Origin: Amycolatopsis jejuensis
Lineage (GTDB): Bacteria; Actinomycetota; Actinomycetes; Mycobacteriales; Pseudonocardiaceae
Direction: 5' to 3'
Assembly (NCBI RefSeq): GCF_000717335.1
Contig: NZ_JNYZ01000025.1
Location: 67,889 to 131,888 of the forward strand
DNA length: 64,000 nt
Positions 44,406-53,476 of this stretch are shown piece after piece. The notes under the pieces were generated by a model. That model was given only the letters and a program-made list of their open reading frames with translations, was not told where the DNA came from and ran no database searches. Each line of letters begins with the position of its first letter. The stretch's first letter is position 1. The position numbers and the translations under genes were made by a program.

Positions 44406-44434
44406 GTTGAACGCTTGACTATTTCGCGTTCAAC
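44406..44434. promoter_or_regulatory. Operator candidate upstream of the nitroreductase gene
   Basis: Perfect 9-bp inverted repeat gttgaacgc(11 nt)gcgttcaac, about 50 bp upstream of the ATG, with a ttgact inside the spacer. The regulator is not adjacent. Confidence 0.55.
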
Positions 44435-44458
44435 GATCTTGTGAGCCAGCACACGGCA

Positions 44459-44491
44459 AAGGCCGCCGACCCGGTGCGGATCGGCGGCCTT
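44459..44491 (-). terminator. Terminator of the sugar transferase gene
   Basis: 15-bp arms (aaggccgccgacccg / cggatcggcggcctt, one mismatch) with a 3-nt loop, 13 bp after the stop on the minus strand and followed by TTT in the transcript. Confidence 0.8.
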
Positions 44492-44503
44492 CGGGGGGAA
44501 CGG

Positions 44504-46474
44504 TCAGTAGGCGCCCTGACCGGCGAGCACGGCGCGGAAGGTCTTCCAGAGGATCACCAGGTCGAGGGCGAGCGACCAGTCCTCGACGTAGCGGAGGTCG
44601 AGCCGGATGCTGTCCTCCCACGAGAGGTCGCTGCGGCCGCTGACCTGCCACAACCCGGTGAGCCCCGGTTTCACGAGCAGACGGCGGCGCGCGGCGGGAG
44701 CGTACTTCTCGGTCTCCTCCGGCAGCGGCGGGCGAGGCCCGACGAGCGACATGCTTCCGCCGAGGACGTTGAACAGCTGCGGGAGCTCGTCCAGCGAATA
44801 CCGGCGGAGCAGGCCGCCGACCTTCGTGACGCGCGGGTCCTTCTTCATCTTGAAGAGCGGCCCGGCGCCTTCGTTGGCGCCTTCGAGCTCTTGGCGGATC
44901 AAGTGTGCGTTGACGACCATGGTGCGGAACTTGAGCATGGTGAACGCTTCGCCGTCCTTGCCGATGCGGCGCTGCCGGTAGATCACCGGGCCGCGGTCGC
45001 CGAGCTTCACCGCCACCGCGATGGCGAGCAGGATCGGAGAGAACAGCGCAAGCAGCACCGCGGCACCAAGCCGGTCGACGACTTCCTTCACCAGCCGGCG
45101 GCCCCCGGTGAACGCGGGCGCGGTGACCCGCAGCAGCGGCATCCCGAGCACCCCGCTGACGTTGACCCGCGGCCCCGCGACCTCCATCAGCACCGGCGCG
45201 ACGACCATCTCCGCGGACGTGCCTTCGAGGTCCCACGCGAGCCGCTGCAGCCGGTCGGGATTCCAGTACTGGTCGGCCGTGATGGCCACGACGCGGTACC
45301 CACCGCGGCGCACGTGCCGGGAGAGCTCGTCGAGCCGCCCGACGACGGGGACCCCGTCGATCTCGCCGTGCCCGGTGTCGGTGCAGACCGCCTCGACCCG
45401 CCAGCCGACGTGCGCTTCCTTGCGGGTACGGGCAATCAGGTCGGCGAGGGTGTCCGCGCTGCCGGCCGCCATCACCGGCATGAGACACAGTCCACGGCGA
45501 CGTCTTCGGTGCAGCATCTGCCGGAGGATGTACCGCTGCGGGAACAACACCAGCGCGACTGCGGGTACCACGAAGAACACCCACGGCTGTACTTCAAGCG
45601 CTCCGAAGAGAAGGCCGCCGAGCGCCACGAGGACCGCGGCGGTAATCAGGCCGCGGCCGAGAGTGCGGTACTCCTCCGGCCCTTCGCCGAGCACGCGAGC
45701 ACTCCAGGCGCGGCTCACGGGTAGCGCGCAGAGGACCGCAAAGGCCGTCCCGAAGGCATGCATGTCGTGCGGCGCCAGCCGGTCGATGACGAAGGCACTG
45801 ATCGCGATGACGACGCAGGTGGCAATCACGTCGGCAATCACGACAGTGATCCGGTACCGCCGCTCCCACTCCGCCGGATGCGACTTGGGTTGCACGGGTT
45901 CGGCAGTTGCCTCCGCGTGCCGGGGAGCGGTGGCGGTCGCGGCGCGGTTGTCGCCGGTGGCATGACTTTCACCAGCGGCATGGCTTTCGCCGGTGGCACG
46001 GTGGCGGCCGGCGGTGGTCGATGCTGCGGTGTTCGCGCCGTTGGACAGTGCCGCGGTTGAGGCTTTCGCACCGCGGGACTCGGCTTGCGCTTCCCGCCCG
46101 TCGGTCAGGGTGACGGCGGCTACCGCGGGGATGGTCCGGCTGCCGGTCATACCGTCAGCGGTGGTCGCTTCACTGGCCCCACTCCGGGACTCGGCGAAGG
46201 CCGCCCGCACTGCCGCGCCCCGCCCGTCGGCCATCACGGTCTGGCTGGCTGCACCCCGGGCGTCGGCGAAGATCGCCTGTGCGGCGTCTGCCGCGCGGCC
46301 CTCGACCGGTGCCGGGCGCACCGTTTCCGATGCGCCGCCCGCTGGGACTCCCCCGGTTCCCCCGCTTTGCGCGCCGGTGGCCGCCGGGGTCCCCGTCGCC
46401 GCGGGGATTGCCGGCAGACCGGTGCGTGGTAACACGGCACCGTCCGTCGGCAACGGCCGCACCGGCTCTTCCAT
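44504..46474 (-). CDS. Bactoprenol-linked sugar-1-phosphate transferase (initiating glycosyltransferase)
   Basis: 656 aa from ATG 46474 (GGGAGG four bases upstream). Residues 1-205 are Ala/Thr/Gly-rich low complexity. About five TM helices and a CoA-binding-like Rossmann region follow (~210-450). The C-terminal catalytic domain has a TM re-entrant helix (LGAAVLLALFSPILLAIAVAV), YRQRRIGKDGEAFTMLKFRTM, the DELPQLFNVL motif and LVGPRPPLPEE, ending PGLTGLWQVSGRSDLSWEDSIRLDLRYVEDWS. Such WbaP/WcaJ-type enzymes load the first sugar phosphate on undecaprenyl phosphate. No other polysaccharide genes are in the window. Confidence 0.9.
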   Translation of the reverse strand: MEEPVRPLPTDGAVLPRTGLPAIPAATGTPAATGAQSGGTGGVPAGGASETVRPAPVEGRAADAAQAIFADARGAASQTVMADGRGAAVRAAFAESRSGASEATTADGMTGSRTIPAVAAVTLTDGREAQAESRGAKASTAALSNGANTAASTTAGRHRATGESHAAGESHATGDNRAATATAPRHAEATAEPVQPKSHPAEWERRYRITVVIADVIATCVVIAISAFVIDRLAPHDMHAFGTAFAVLCALPVSRAWSARVLGEGPEEYRTLGRGLITAAVLVALGGLLFGALEVQPWVFFVVPAVALVLFPQRYILRQMLHRRRRRGLCLMPVMAAGSADTLADLIARTRKEAHVGWRVEAVCTDTGHGEIDGVPVVGRLDELSRHVRRGGYRVVAITADQYWNPDRLQRLAWDLEGTSAEMVVAPVLMEVAGPRVNVSGVLGMPLLRVTAPAFTGGRRLVKEVVDRLGAAVLLALFSPILLAIAVAVKLGDRGPVIYRQRRIGKDGEAFTMLKFRTMVVNAHLIRQELEGANEGAGPLFKMKKDPRVTKVGGLLRRYSLDELPQLFNVLGGSMSLVGPRPPLPEETEKYAPAARRRLLVKPGLTGLWQVSGRSDLSWEDSIRLDLRYVEDWSLALDLVILWKTFRAVLAGQGAY

Positions 46475-47673
46475 CAGACCTCCCGCGCTGCCCAAGCTCC
46501 CCGGACCTGACTGCGCCCCGGCACACTGAGCCAGAAGAGATGATCACTATCCGTGATTTTCATTTCTGTCCGACTTCAGCCACCCAAGGCGTGACACTCG
46601 CCAAGGTATCGGCGCCTCACCAGGCGGTGTTACACAGATTTCCAGCCACACCCTGCGGCTCCTTCCCGTCAATGAGCACCGGGAAGATAACAGTGTGGTC
46701 ACGATGGGTAACATTTCGTCTTCCACTAACAGCTACGGACTGTAGTCAAAACTCCACCAATGTCCCCCGCCGGAGCAACGGAACCCCGAATGGCGCAACC
46801 GGCTCTCAGATCGTCCATTGTGGACATCCGCCGCCCGCCTGGTCCACTGTGGACCCGCCGCCACACGCACCCCGGCCGCACCGCCCCGGCGGGACAGTCA
46901 TCGCTCCGACGTCACGCGGCGACCGTTCCGTCGCACTTCACCCCTCCGGCGCAACCACTGCGGACGGCGATCATCGGAGCACACTCCCACGCAGACCTGT
47001 GCCCACCGGTGACCGTCCAACCACCCCCCGATCGGGTGACCTGCGCCGATTGATCCAACACGCTGTGCGGTTGATCACACCGGCCTCGCCGCAAGGCCCA
47101 AACACGAGACAGGAAAGTCAACTTGCGACACAAATTTGTCGATTACGACGTCGCGCCCGGGTCCCCGGCAGGGCACCCCGCCCCACCGGCCACCCCCGGA
47201 CGAGACGGTGCCTTCCGGCTCGCCGCCGACCGCTTCCGCGTGCCGGGCAATCCGCCCCCGGCGGCGGCCCGAAGATCGGTCACCCCCGGAAACCGAGGGA
47301 CGACGCAGTGATCCCAGCGCCGATCACCATTTCAAAGGACACGTTGCTCCTTCACGCGATCACGCCGTCCCGAAGTTCCCTGCGCCAACCCCCACCCGGG
47401 TGAGCCGACGACTGCCCACGTCCACTCCGGACTGTCCAAGTGCCCGGAGACGTCCGGAAACCGGCACACGGACCGCTGAGGCAGCCAGCCGCTCCGCGCG
47501 AAACGCGGGTAGTGCAGCGTCCCGTGCTCGTGGCAGCGCTCCCATCGACAGGCAACCGTTCGCTGAGTGTTTTTCAGGGGGCGAGGAACCCCACGCCCGG
47601 CGACGCACCCCACGCGCCACAGTGGACTAAACCATGCCCCCACCCAGGCGAACCTCGGCGTGGTCGCCGGATG
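46475..47673. other. 1.2 kb gene-free region upstream of the sugar transferase
   Basis: No ORF with convincing codon use or homology on either strand. The part next to the transferase (46535-46760) is unusually AT-rich and holds three taaca boxes at 46688, 46709 and 46727 (18-21 bp apart), as expected for a complex promoter. Further out are the dyads gtccattgtggac (46813-46825) and gtccactgtggac (46842-46854) and a perfect palindrome acaaatttgt (47130-47139). Confidence 0.6.
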
Positions 47674-48702
47674 TCACTCCGCCACCCGGCGGTCCCTCAG
47701 ATGCCGTACGAAAAACCGTGCTGCTGCGGAGAGCGCGAACTCTCCCGGCGCTCCCATCAGCTGGTGGCCCTGATCCGGCAGCAGGACCAGATCGTGATGT
47801 TTCCCGGCGCGCGTGAGGCGGTCCGAGAAGCGCAGCGTCGCCGCCGGGAGGACGTTGACGTCCGGCAAGCCGTGGACAAGCAGCAGTTCCGGCTCGAAAC
47901 GCTCGGCATGCGCGACCACACCAGCGTCGATGGCGTCGCCAGCCGGAAGTCGTCCGGCCCGGCCGCGGCACCGATCGCTCGGTACAGCTCCGGCGCGACC
48001 AGGTCGCAGCGAGCCGCGTAGTAGCCGCCGAAGGAGATGCCGATCGCGCCGGTGCGCGTGATGTCCAGCCAGGGATGACGAGCGGCCAGTACCCGTAACG
48101 CGGCGACCCGGTCGCGGACCCCCAGCACCCCGAAGTCCTCCGCCGCGGCGGTGATCGTCTGCGGACCGCCGTACCCGGAGCCGACGACCGGGTAGGACTG
48201 CTGCGGGTCGAAATCGCGCGGCAGGCAGCGGACGCCGTGCAGGTCGGTGACCTCGTCGACGGCCTGCACCCGGAACTCCACCGGGTCGGCGCGACGGAGC
48301 TGGCCGGTCTCGGCGGCGACGTCCACGGTGCCCACCGGGCTGCCGCGCCAGCCCGACAGCCTCACCGGCGATCGCGGGACGGGGCAGCACGATGCCTCGA
48401 GCCCGTTGCCCGGCGAGAACCCTTACCCCGGAACGGATCCGCTCGGTGTACTCCGCCACGAGCCGCCAGCGCTCCGCTGCGGGCTGCGGCGCGACCACGT
48501 CCTCGGCGACCAGCCGGAACCAACCCCAGGTCTGGTCGGGGGCGGTCAGGTGGACGTGCCACAGGGGTTCCGGGCGCTGCACTTCGACGGTGAGGAGATA
48601 CCGCAGCACGGCGGCGAGATCGTCGTCGGCGGGGCCGAGCTGCATGATACTGCTTGAGGAGCGCCCAGTACGGTCGGCGGTCGACCGGATGTTCGTGGCC
48701 AT
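47674..48702 (-). pseudogene. Broken gene with S9 (prolyl oligopeptidase) C-terminal domain
   Basis: Homology runs across two frames. ATG 48702 (GGGAG upstream) opens a frame of ~110 residues (AAVLRYLLTVEVQRPEPLWHVHL... GIVLPRPAI) whose family is unsure. Near 48365 the S9 region continues in another frame: TDLHGVRCLPRDFDPQQSYPVV, SGYGGPQT, and the nucleophile GISFGGYYAA. Near 47935 it returns to the first frame (LLLVHGLPDVNVLPAATLRF, LLPDQGHQL with the catalytic His). The beta-propeller is missing. Two frame changes plus a truncated N-terminus indicate decay, unless sequencing errors explain the shifts. Confidence 0.75.
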
Positions 48703-48942
48703 CTGATCTCCCTCGTCCGGCCCGGATCTCGTTGCCGCACAGGGGAATTGAGCGGGTCGGGCGCAACGTTTCCGGCCCATCGATCGGCGACCCTCTGTGG
48801 CGAAGGTCACGGGAGGCGCGAAGCCACCGGAATCGCGCTGTGCCGGGGAGTCCCGAATGGACTGCGGGCCCGATCAGGTCCCGAATACACCAGCGGCCTG
48901 CCGAGAACTCTCGACAGGCCGGTTACCAGCACGAACACAGGG

Positions 48943-49014
48943 TGGGCGATACTGGGATCGAACCAGTGACCTCTTCGGTGTGAACGAAGCGCTCTCCCGC
49001 TGAGCTAATCGCCC
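48943..49014 (-). tRNA. tRNA-Val (CAC)
   Basis: 72 nt cloverleaf on the minus strand: acceptor GGGCGAT/ATCGCCC, D arm GCTC..GAGC, anticodon arm CTTCG-TTCACAC-CGAAG with anticodon CAC, T arm ACTGG-TTCGATC-CCAGT. No CCA encoded. A TAGAGT -10-like box lies 16-21 bp upstream of the 5' end. Confidence 0.95.
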
Positions 49015-49402
49015 GCTCGCGGTGAACCGACTCTACCGCACGACTTTCGGGCGCCTGCAAACGGGTGGTTTCCCTCGACTACCGCGCGTCTACCAGCGGA
49101 TACGGAACGAACAACCCCGAGCTAGCCCAGGCTGTCCCGGCCATGGGGCGCGTGCGCCCGGCTCCGACACCCGTGCGACGGTGCTATCGCACGGCGGCGG
49201 AACCGCGCAGTATGTACGGGTGGCTCCCCACCGGGCGCCCGCTGAAGGCTGCGCGGCACGGACGGGACGAACCGGACGGACCACGGGGCAACCGGACTCG
49301 AACGGGTGATCTCGCGCGCACTCGCGACGGAACCGGCACCCCGGTGCGTCTCACTGTCGTCCTCGGTCGTCCGGGCCGGGAAGGGAGACGAAGGGTAGGA
49401 CG
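49015..49402. other. Gene-free leader between tRNA-Val and the SsgA-like gene
   Basis: 388 bp with no supported ORF. It must hold the promoters of the tRNA (minus strand) and of the SsgA-like gene (plus strand). GGGAGACGAAGGG just before 49403 provides the ribosome-binding region. Confidence 0.5.
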
Positions 49403-49828
49403 ATGCGCAACGATCACGTGACGCTCCGCTCGACGGCGGTCTTCGACCTGCTGGCGCCGCGGACCCCGGCGGTTCCGGTCAAGGTGGAGCTGCGCTACGA
49501 CACCCGGGACCCGTATGCCGTCGTCGCCGCCTTCCGCACCGGCCGCGCTGGCTGGGTCGAATGGGTCTACGCGCGCGACCTGCTCGCCGACGGCCTGCTC
49601 GCCGACGCCGGTGACGGCGACGTGCGCATCCGCCCGTCGGTCGAGGACCCGGAATCGGTGCTGATCGAGCTCAACTCGCCGTCCGGGCACGCCATGTTCG
49701 AGGCGTCCGCGCAGGAGCTGGCCGACTTCCTCGACCGCACCTACGACGTCGTCCTGCCCGGCAACGAGCACCTGTGGGTCGACGTCGACGACGCGCTCAC
49801 CCACCTGATTCCCCACGATCTCGCCTGA
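49403..49828 (+). CDS. SsgA-family sporulation/cell division regulator (SsgB-like)
   Basis: 141 aa, typical SALP length. STAVFDLLAPRTPAVPVKVELRYDTRDPYAVVAAFRTG at residues 10-47, VEWVYARDLLADGLL, VRIRPS and LNSPSGHAMFEASAQELADFLDRTYDVVLPG follow the family along its length. SsgB positions FtsZ at sporulation septa in Streptomyces; in non-sporulating relatives it takes part in division. It is flanked by tRNA genes on both sides. Confidence 0.9.
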   Translation: MRNDHVTLRSTAVFDLLAPRTPAVPVKVELRYDTRDPYAVVAAFRTGRAGWVEWVYARDLLADGLLADAGDGDVRIRPSVEDPESVLIELNSPSGHAMFEASAQELADFLDRTYDVVLPGNEHLWVDVDDALTHLIPHDLA

Positions 49829-49958
49829 ACGCGGCCGGGCGGGACACCCCGGTGCCACGGCGGTTGCGGCGGTCCGATATGGTTCTTCCACACCACGGCG
49901 ACGGGGTGCGAGCCGGAATCGCAGGGTTCCGGGGCGCAGATTCCGGCCGATGGGCAGT

Positions 49959-50031
49959 GCGGACGTAGCGCAGCTGGTAGCGCATCACCTTGCCAAGGTG
50001 AGGGTCGCGGGTTCGAATCCCGTCGTCCGCT
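49959..50031 (+). tRNA. tRNA-Gly (GCC)
   Basis: 73 nt: acceptor GCGGACG/CGTCCGC, anticodon arm TCACC-TTGCCAA-GGTGA (GCC), T arm GCGGG-TTCGAAT-CCCGT. First of three tRNAs in tandem. Confidence 0.96.
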
Positions 50032-50053
50032 CGGAGGGCGCACCAGCCCGAGC

Positions 50054-50124
50054 GGTGGAGTGGCCGAGAGGCGAGGCAACGGCCTGCAAAGCCGTGTACA
50101 CGGGTTCGAATCCCGTCTCCACCT
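50054..50124 (+). tRNA. tRNA-Cys (GCA)
   Basis: 71 nt: acceptor GGTGGAG/CTCCACC, anticodon arm ACGGC-CTGCAAA-GCCGT (GCA), T arm with GGTTCGAATCCC. It follows tRNA-Gly by 22 bp and precedes tRNA-Val by one base. Confidence 0.95.
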
Positions 50125-50125
50125 C

Positions 50126-50200
50126 GCGCGATTAGCTCAGCGGGAGAGCGCTTCCCTGACACGGAAGAGGTCACTGGTTCAATCCCAGTATCGCGCACCA
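50126..50200 (+). tRNA. tRNA-Val (GAC), CCA encoded
   Basis: Acceptor GCGCGAT/ATCGCGC, anticodon arm CTTCC-CTGACAC-GGAAG (GAC), T arm ACTGG-TTCAATC-CCAGT, discriminator A at 50197 and genomic CCA at 50198-50200. Nearly identical outside the anticodon arm to tRNA-Val(CAC) at 48943-49014 on the other strand. Confidence 0.96.
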
Positions 50201-50205
50201 GCATT

Positions 50206-50239
50206 CCCCCCGTTCCGGATCAGCCGGGCGGGGTTTTTT
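50206..50239 (+). terminator. Terminator of the tRNA cluster
   Basis: GC-rich stem (cccccg ... cgggcgggg) directly followed by six T residues at 50234-50239, a classical intrinsic terminator 6 bp after the tRNA-Val CCA. Confidence 0.85.
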
Positions 50240-50297
50240 CGTGCTGTCGTACCGCTCCGGCCGGAACCGCTGGGGTCCCGGCCGGACTCCTCGAACG

Positions 50298-51302
50298 TCA
50301 GCCCAGGGCTTTCAGCCGCGGCAGCACGTCCTCCGCGAACTGCGTCAGATACCGCTCCTGGTCGTGGCCGGGGCCGTGGAACACCAGGTGGTTCAGGCCC
50401 GCGTCGAGATACGGCTTGATCTGCGCGACCGCCTCGTCCGGGTCCGACGCCACGATCCACCGCTTCGCGACCTGCTCGATCGGCAGCTCGTCGGCGAGCC
50501 GCTCCATCTCCTCCGCCGACGACACGGTGTGCTTCTGCTCCGCAGTCAGCGAAAGCGGCGCCCAGAACCGCGTGTTCTCCAGCGCCTGCGCGGCATTCCG
50601 GTCGTACGACATCTTGATCTCGATCATCCGGTCGATCCCGGCGACGTCCCGCTCCGCCGCGGCCGCGCCCTCGGCCACCGCGGGCATGAGCTTTTCGGTG
50701 TAGAGATCCATGCCCTTGCCCGAGGTGCAGATGAACCCGTCCCCCGCGCGGCCGGCGTACTTCGCCACCACCGGGCCGCCCGCGGCGACGTACACCGGCA
50801 CCGGACGCTCCGGCCGGTCGTAGATCTTCGCGTTCACCAGCTGGTAGTAGTCGCCGTCGAAGTCGACGTTGTCGCTGGTCCACAGCTCGCGCATGAGCCG
50901 GATCGACTCGCGCAGCCGCGCGAACCGCTCCTTGAACTCCGGCCATTCGCGCCCGGACACGGCGATCTCGTTCAGCGCCTCCCCGGTGCCCGCACCGAGG
51001 ATCACCCGGTCGCCCGACAGCAGCGCCATCGTGGCGAACGCCTGCGCGATCACCGCCGGGTTGTACCGGAACGTCGGCGTGAGCACACTGGTCCCGATCA
51101 GCACGCGGCTGGTCCGCTCCGCCACCGCGGGCATCCACGCGAGCGCCCACGGGGCATGCCCGCCCTGTGCCCGCCACGGCAGGAAGTGATCCGACACCCA
51201 CACCGAGTCCAGCCCCAGCTCCTCGGCCCGCACCGCGAAGTCCACCAGCTCGCGAGGCCCGAACTGCTCCGCCGACGCCTTGTACCCGACCTTCAGCTCC
51301 AC
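50298..51302 (-). CDS. fgd: F420-dependent glucose-6-phosphate dehydrogenase
   Basis: 334 aa from GTG 51302 (GGGAAGGG upstream). It oxidises glucose 6-phosphate to 6-phosphogluconolactone and reduces coenzyme F420. Long stretches match mycobacterial FGD1: [84 protein letters not shown] and [14 protein letters not shown]. The bacterial luciferase (LLM) barrel is complete. The gene shows the host makes F420. Confidence 0.94.
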   Translation of the reverse strand: MELKVGYKASAEQFGPRELVDFAVRAEELGLDSVWVSDHFLPWRAQGGHAPWALAWMPAVAERTSRVLIGTSVLTPTFRYNPAVIAQAFATMALLSGDRVILGAGTGEALNEIAVSGREWPEFKERFARLRESIRLMRELWTSDNVDFDGDYYQLVNAKIYDRPERPVPVYVAAGGPVVAKYAGRAGDGFICTSGKGMDLYTEKLMPAVAEGAAAAERDVAGIDRMIEIKMSYDRNAAQALENTRFWAPLSLTAEQKHTVSSAEEMERLADELPIEQVAKRWIVASDPDEAVAQIKPYLDAGLNHLVFHGPGHDQERYLTQFAEDVLPRLKALG

Positions 51303-51398
51303 AATCGCCCTTCCCCGTCCGCACCGAGGCCACGCAGGATTCCGTGGCGTCCCCACCGTACCCGGGGACGTTCCGCCCGGCCGCGGGCGTGGCGGCGG

Positions 51399-52856
51399 TC
51401 ACTGATGGGTGGCGTTCATCAGCGCCAGCCCGCCCGCCTGGCACCCGGGTCCCTTCCCGGTGCCGCCGGACCACGACCGCGAATACTGGTCGAAGTCGTT
51501 GCGGGAGCGGGCATACGCCGAATCCGCCTGCCGGACGAGGAAGTCCCGGTAGGGCGCGCCGGACACCGCGGCGTCCAATTCGGACAGGCCACGGACGAGC
51601 CCGGCCTTGAAGAACGAGCCGTCGTCGGTGCAGCTGGAGCTCTCGCCGGGATCCCCCACGATGCCGTCGCTGCCGGTGAAATAGGACCCGGTGCGCGTCG
51701 TGGCGTCGGCGATCGAGCGGGCCGTGGTGATCAGGCCCTGGTCACCGTTCACCCGCGACAGTGCGATGAGCGCGGAGACGAGCACACCCTGGTTGTAGGT
51801 GTAGCGCTTGCCGACCGCGGCGCAGCTGGAACCGTCGACGCCGTCGATCACCAGGCCGTCGGAACCGATCAATCCCTTGCTGCGGAACCATTCCCAGCCC
51901 TGCTGCGCCCGTGTGCGGTAGGTGGCGCTGCCGGTGCGGTCGGCGAGGGTGGCGTTGACCTGGAGGTACAGGCTGTTGGAGATGGATGCCTTGTACGGCT
52001 GGCCTTCCTGCCATCGGATGCCGCCGCCGCAGTCGCCGGTCCAGAAGGTCTGCATGTGCTCGGCTTCGGCTTTCGCGGTGTCGAGGTAGCGCTGCTGGCC
52101 GGTGCGGTCGTAGGCGTCGAGCCACGCCATGGCCCACCAGCCGGTGTCGTCGGAGAACTCGTTGCGGAACTGGCCGCGGCCGGCGTTGACGTTCTTGTCG
52201 TAGGTCGTCGCGATGGCGTACTCGTAGCTGCCCATCCCGGTGACGACGGCGTCGCGGATCACCCCCGACAACGACACGGCGCTCCCCCATCCGCTGCTGC
52301 TGCGGAAGTATCCGGTGCCGTTGTCGTAAGTCGCCATCATGGCGGTGGCCGCAGCTTGCGCGCGGTTCGCGGCGTTCCAGCGGGTGCGGGCCCAAGGGGT
52401 ACAGGCGATCCGGCCGGTGTCGACGGCACTGCCACACGCGCGGAGGGCGCCGACGCCGCGGTTGTTCCAGTCGTCGTTGTTGTACATCTGGGTGCGCCAG
52501 GCGCCGATCCCCGACGGCGCCTTGGTGAGCCCGAGCTGGGAACCGCCGGTCCAGCTTGAACCGGCGTCGAAGGACCGGTCGAGCCAGACACTGTCGCCCG
52601 GCTTCACGTGGTCGATCGCGGCCCAGCCCATGGGATCGTTGTCGGCGAAGTGGAGCTGGAGGACGCGGTCGTCGAGCGGCGTGGTGACCGCGATCCGGTC
52701 GCCCGTGGCTTGATCGGCGGCCCGGTTGTCGCAGTATTTGTTGCACACCACGGTGTTGTCGGCAGCCGTGTGCGGCGTGGTCGGTTCCCCCGACGGCGGA
52801 CCGGCGGCGAGGAGCGCCGACATCGTTGTCGCCACGACCGTGAGCATGACCCGCAT
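51399..52856 (-). CDS. Secreted glycoside hydrolase family 76 (endo-alpha-1,6-mannanase-like)
   Basis: 485 aa with a signal peptide (MRVMLTVVATTMSALLAAG, residues 1-19). The GH76 (alpha/alpha)6 pattern is clear: NRAQAAATAMMATYDNGTGYF, catalytic Asp pair in FSDDTGWWAMAWLDAYD, CGGGIRWQEGQPYKASISNSLYLQV and YNQGVLVSALIALSR. Residues ~35-130 form an extra N-terminal region with paired Cys. It should cleave alpha-1,6-mannan, such as fungal wall mannan or actinobacterial lipomannan, outside the cell. Confidence 0.9.
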   Translation of the reverse strand: MRVMLTVVATTMSALLAAGPPSGEPTTPHTAADNTVVCNKYCDNRAADQATGDRIAVTTPLDDRVLQLHFADNDPMGWAAIDHVKPGDSVWLDRSFDAGSSWTGGSQLGLTKAPSGIGAWRTQMYNNDDWNNRGVGALRACGSAVDTGRIACTPWARTRWNAANRAQAAATAMMATYDNGTGYFRSSSGWGSAVSLSGVIRDAVVTGMGSYEYAIATTYDKNVNAGRGQFRNEFSDDTGWWAMAWLDAYDRTGQQRYLDTAKAEAEHMQTFWTGDCGGGIRWQEGQPYKASISNSLYLQVNATLADRTGSATYRTRAQQGWEWFRSKGLIGSDGLVIDGVDGSSCAAVGKRYTYNQGVLVSALIALSRVNGDQGLITTARSIADATTRTGSYFTGSDGIVGDPGESSSCTDDGSFFKAGLVRGLSELDAAVSGAPYRDFLVRQADSAYARSRNDFDQYSRSWSGGTGKGPGCQAGGLALMNATHQ

Positions 52857-52960
52857 CGCTGCCTCCTCGGCCCCCGCCCCACGATGAAGATCACGCCTGC
52901 CCGGCCGTTGGTCAACGGAATGACAAAGACCTGACCGGAAAATGCAGCGGAACGGCGCAA

Positions 52961-52994
52961 CAGCCGGGCCGTGGGGGTGCCCGCGGCCCGGCTG
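52961..52994 (-). terminator. Terminator of the YCII-domain gene
   Basis: Perfect 10-bp arms cagccgggcc and ggcccggctg with a 14-nt loop, 7 bp past the stop on the minus strand. Confidence 0.65.
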
Positions 52995-53000
52995 GCGGAG

Positions 53001-53366
53001 TTACCGGTTCTCCAGATCCTCGAACTCCACGACCTGCCGCACCTCGACCTCGATCTCGTCGAACAGCTCCGCGTACTGGCTCGCGTATTCGACCGCCTGG
53101 GCCCGGTTGTCGGCGTTGACGAGCGCGAACCCGCCGATGACCTCCTTGGCCTCGGTGAAGGGCCCGTCGGTGGCGGTGGGGCGCGCCCCGCGGGGCTTGC
53201 GGACGATCGCGCCTTTCGACGAGTCGTGGACGCCCTCGGCGGTGATCAGGATGCCGCGCTCGGTCCAGTCCTGGATGAAGGCGCCCATCTTCTCGATGAA
53301 TTCGGGGGACGGGTTCCAGGCGCCGGGTGCGTTCTCGTCGAGCCGGTGCATCATCAGGAATCGCAT
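53001..53366 (-). CDS. YCII/DGPF-domain protein
   Basis: 121 aa from ATG 53366 (GAGGAG upstream). FLMMHRLDENAPGAW at the N-terminus and the signature TDGPFTEAKEVIGGFALV identify the DGPF branch of YCII-like proteins. Members are small alpha/beta dimers, often encoded beside ECF sigma factors; none is seen here. Function is unknown. Confidence 0.85.
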   Translation of the reverse strand: MRFLMMHRLDENAPGAWNPSPEFIEKMGAFIQDWTERGILITAEGVHDSSKGAIVRKPRGARPTATDGPFTEAKEVIGGFALVNADNRAQAVEYASQYAELFDEIEVEVRQVVEFEDLENR

Positions 53367-53476
53367 GACCGCTCCTCGGGTCAGGGCTGGGGCCCGGTTC
53401 GGTCCCGGGCACGTCGGCCAGCCGTCACATCCTCGTCGAACGGAACGGGCGGGCATCGACATCCGGCCGCATTGCT

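Noticed and set aside
47136..47630. 164-aa plus-strand frame and opposite 103-aa frame in the 46.5-47.7 kb gap
   Set aside because: Codon use looks random, the frames have no good ribosome-binding site and no domain was recognised.
48654..49003. Short frames ending in GIEPVTSSV or DRTSDLF
   Set aside because: These are translations across tRNA-Val(CAC), a well-known annotation artefact.
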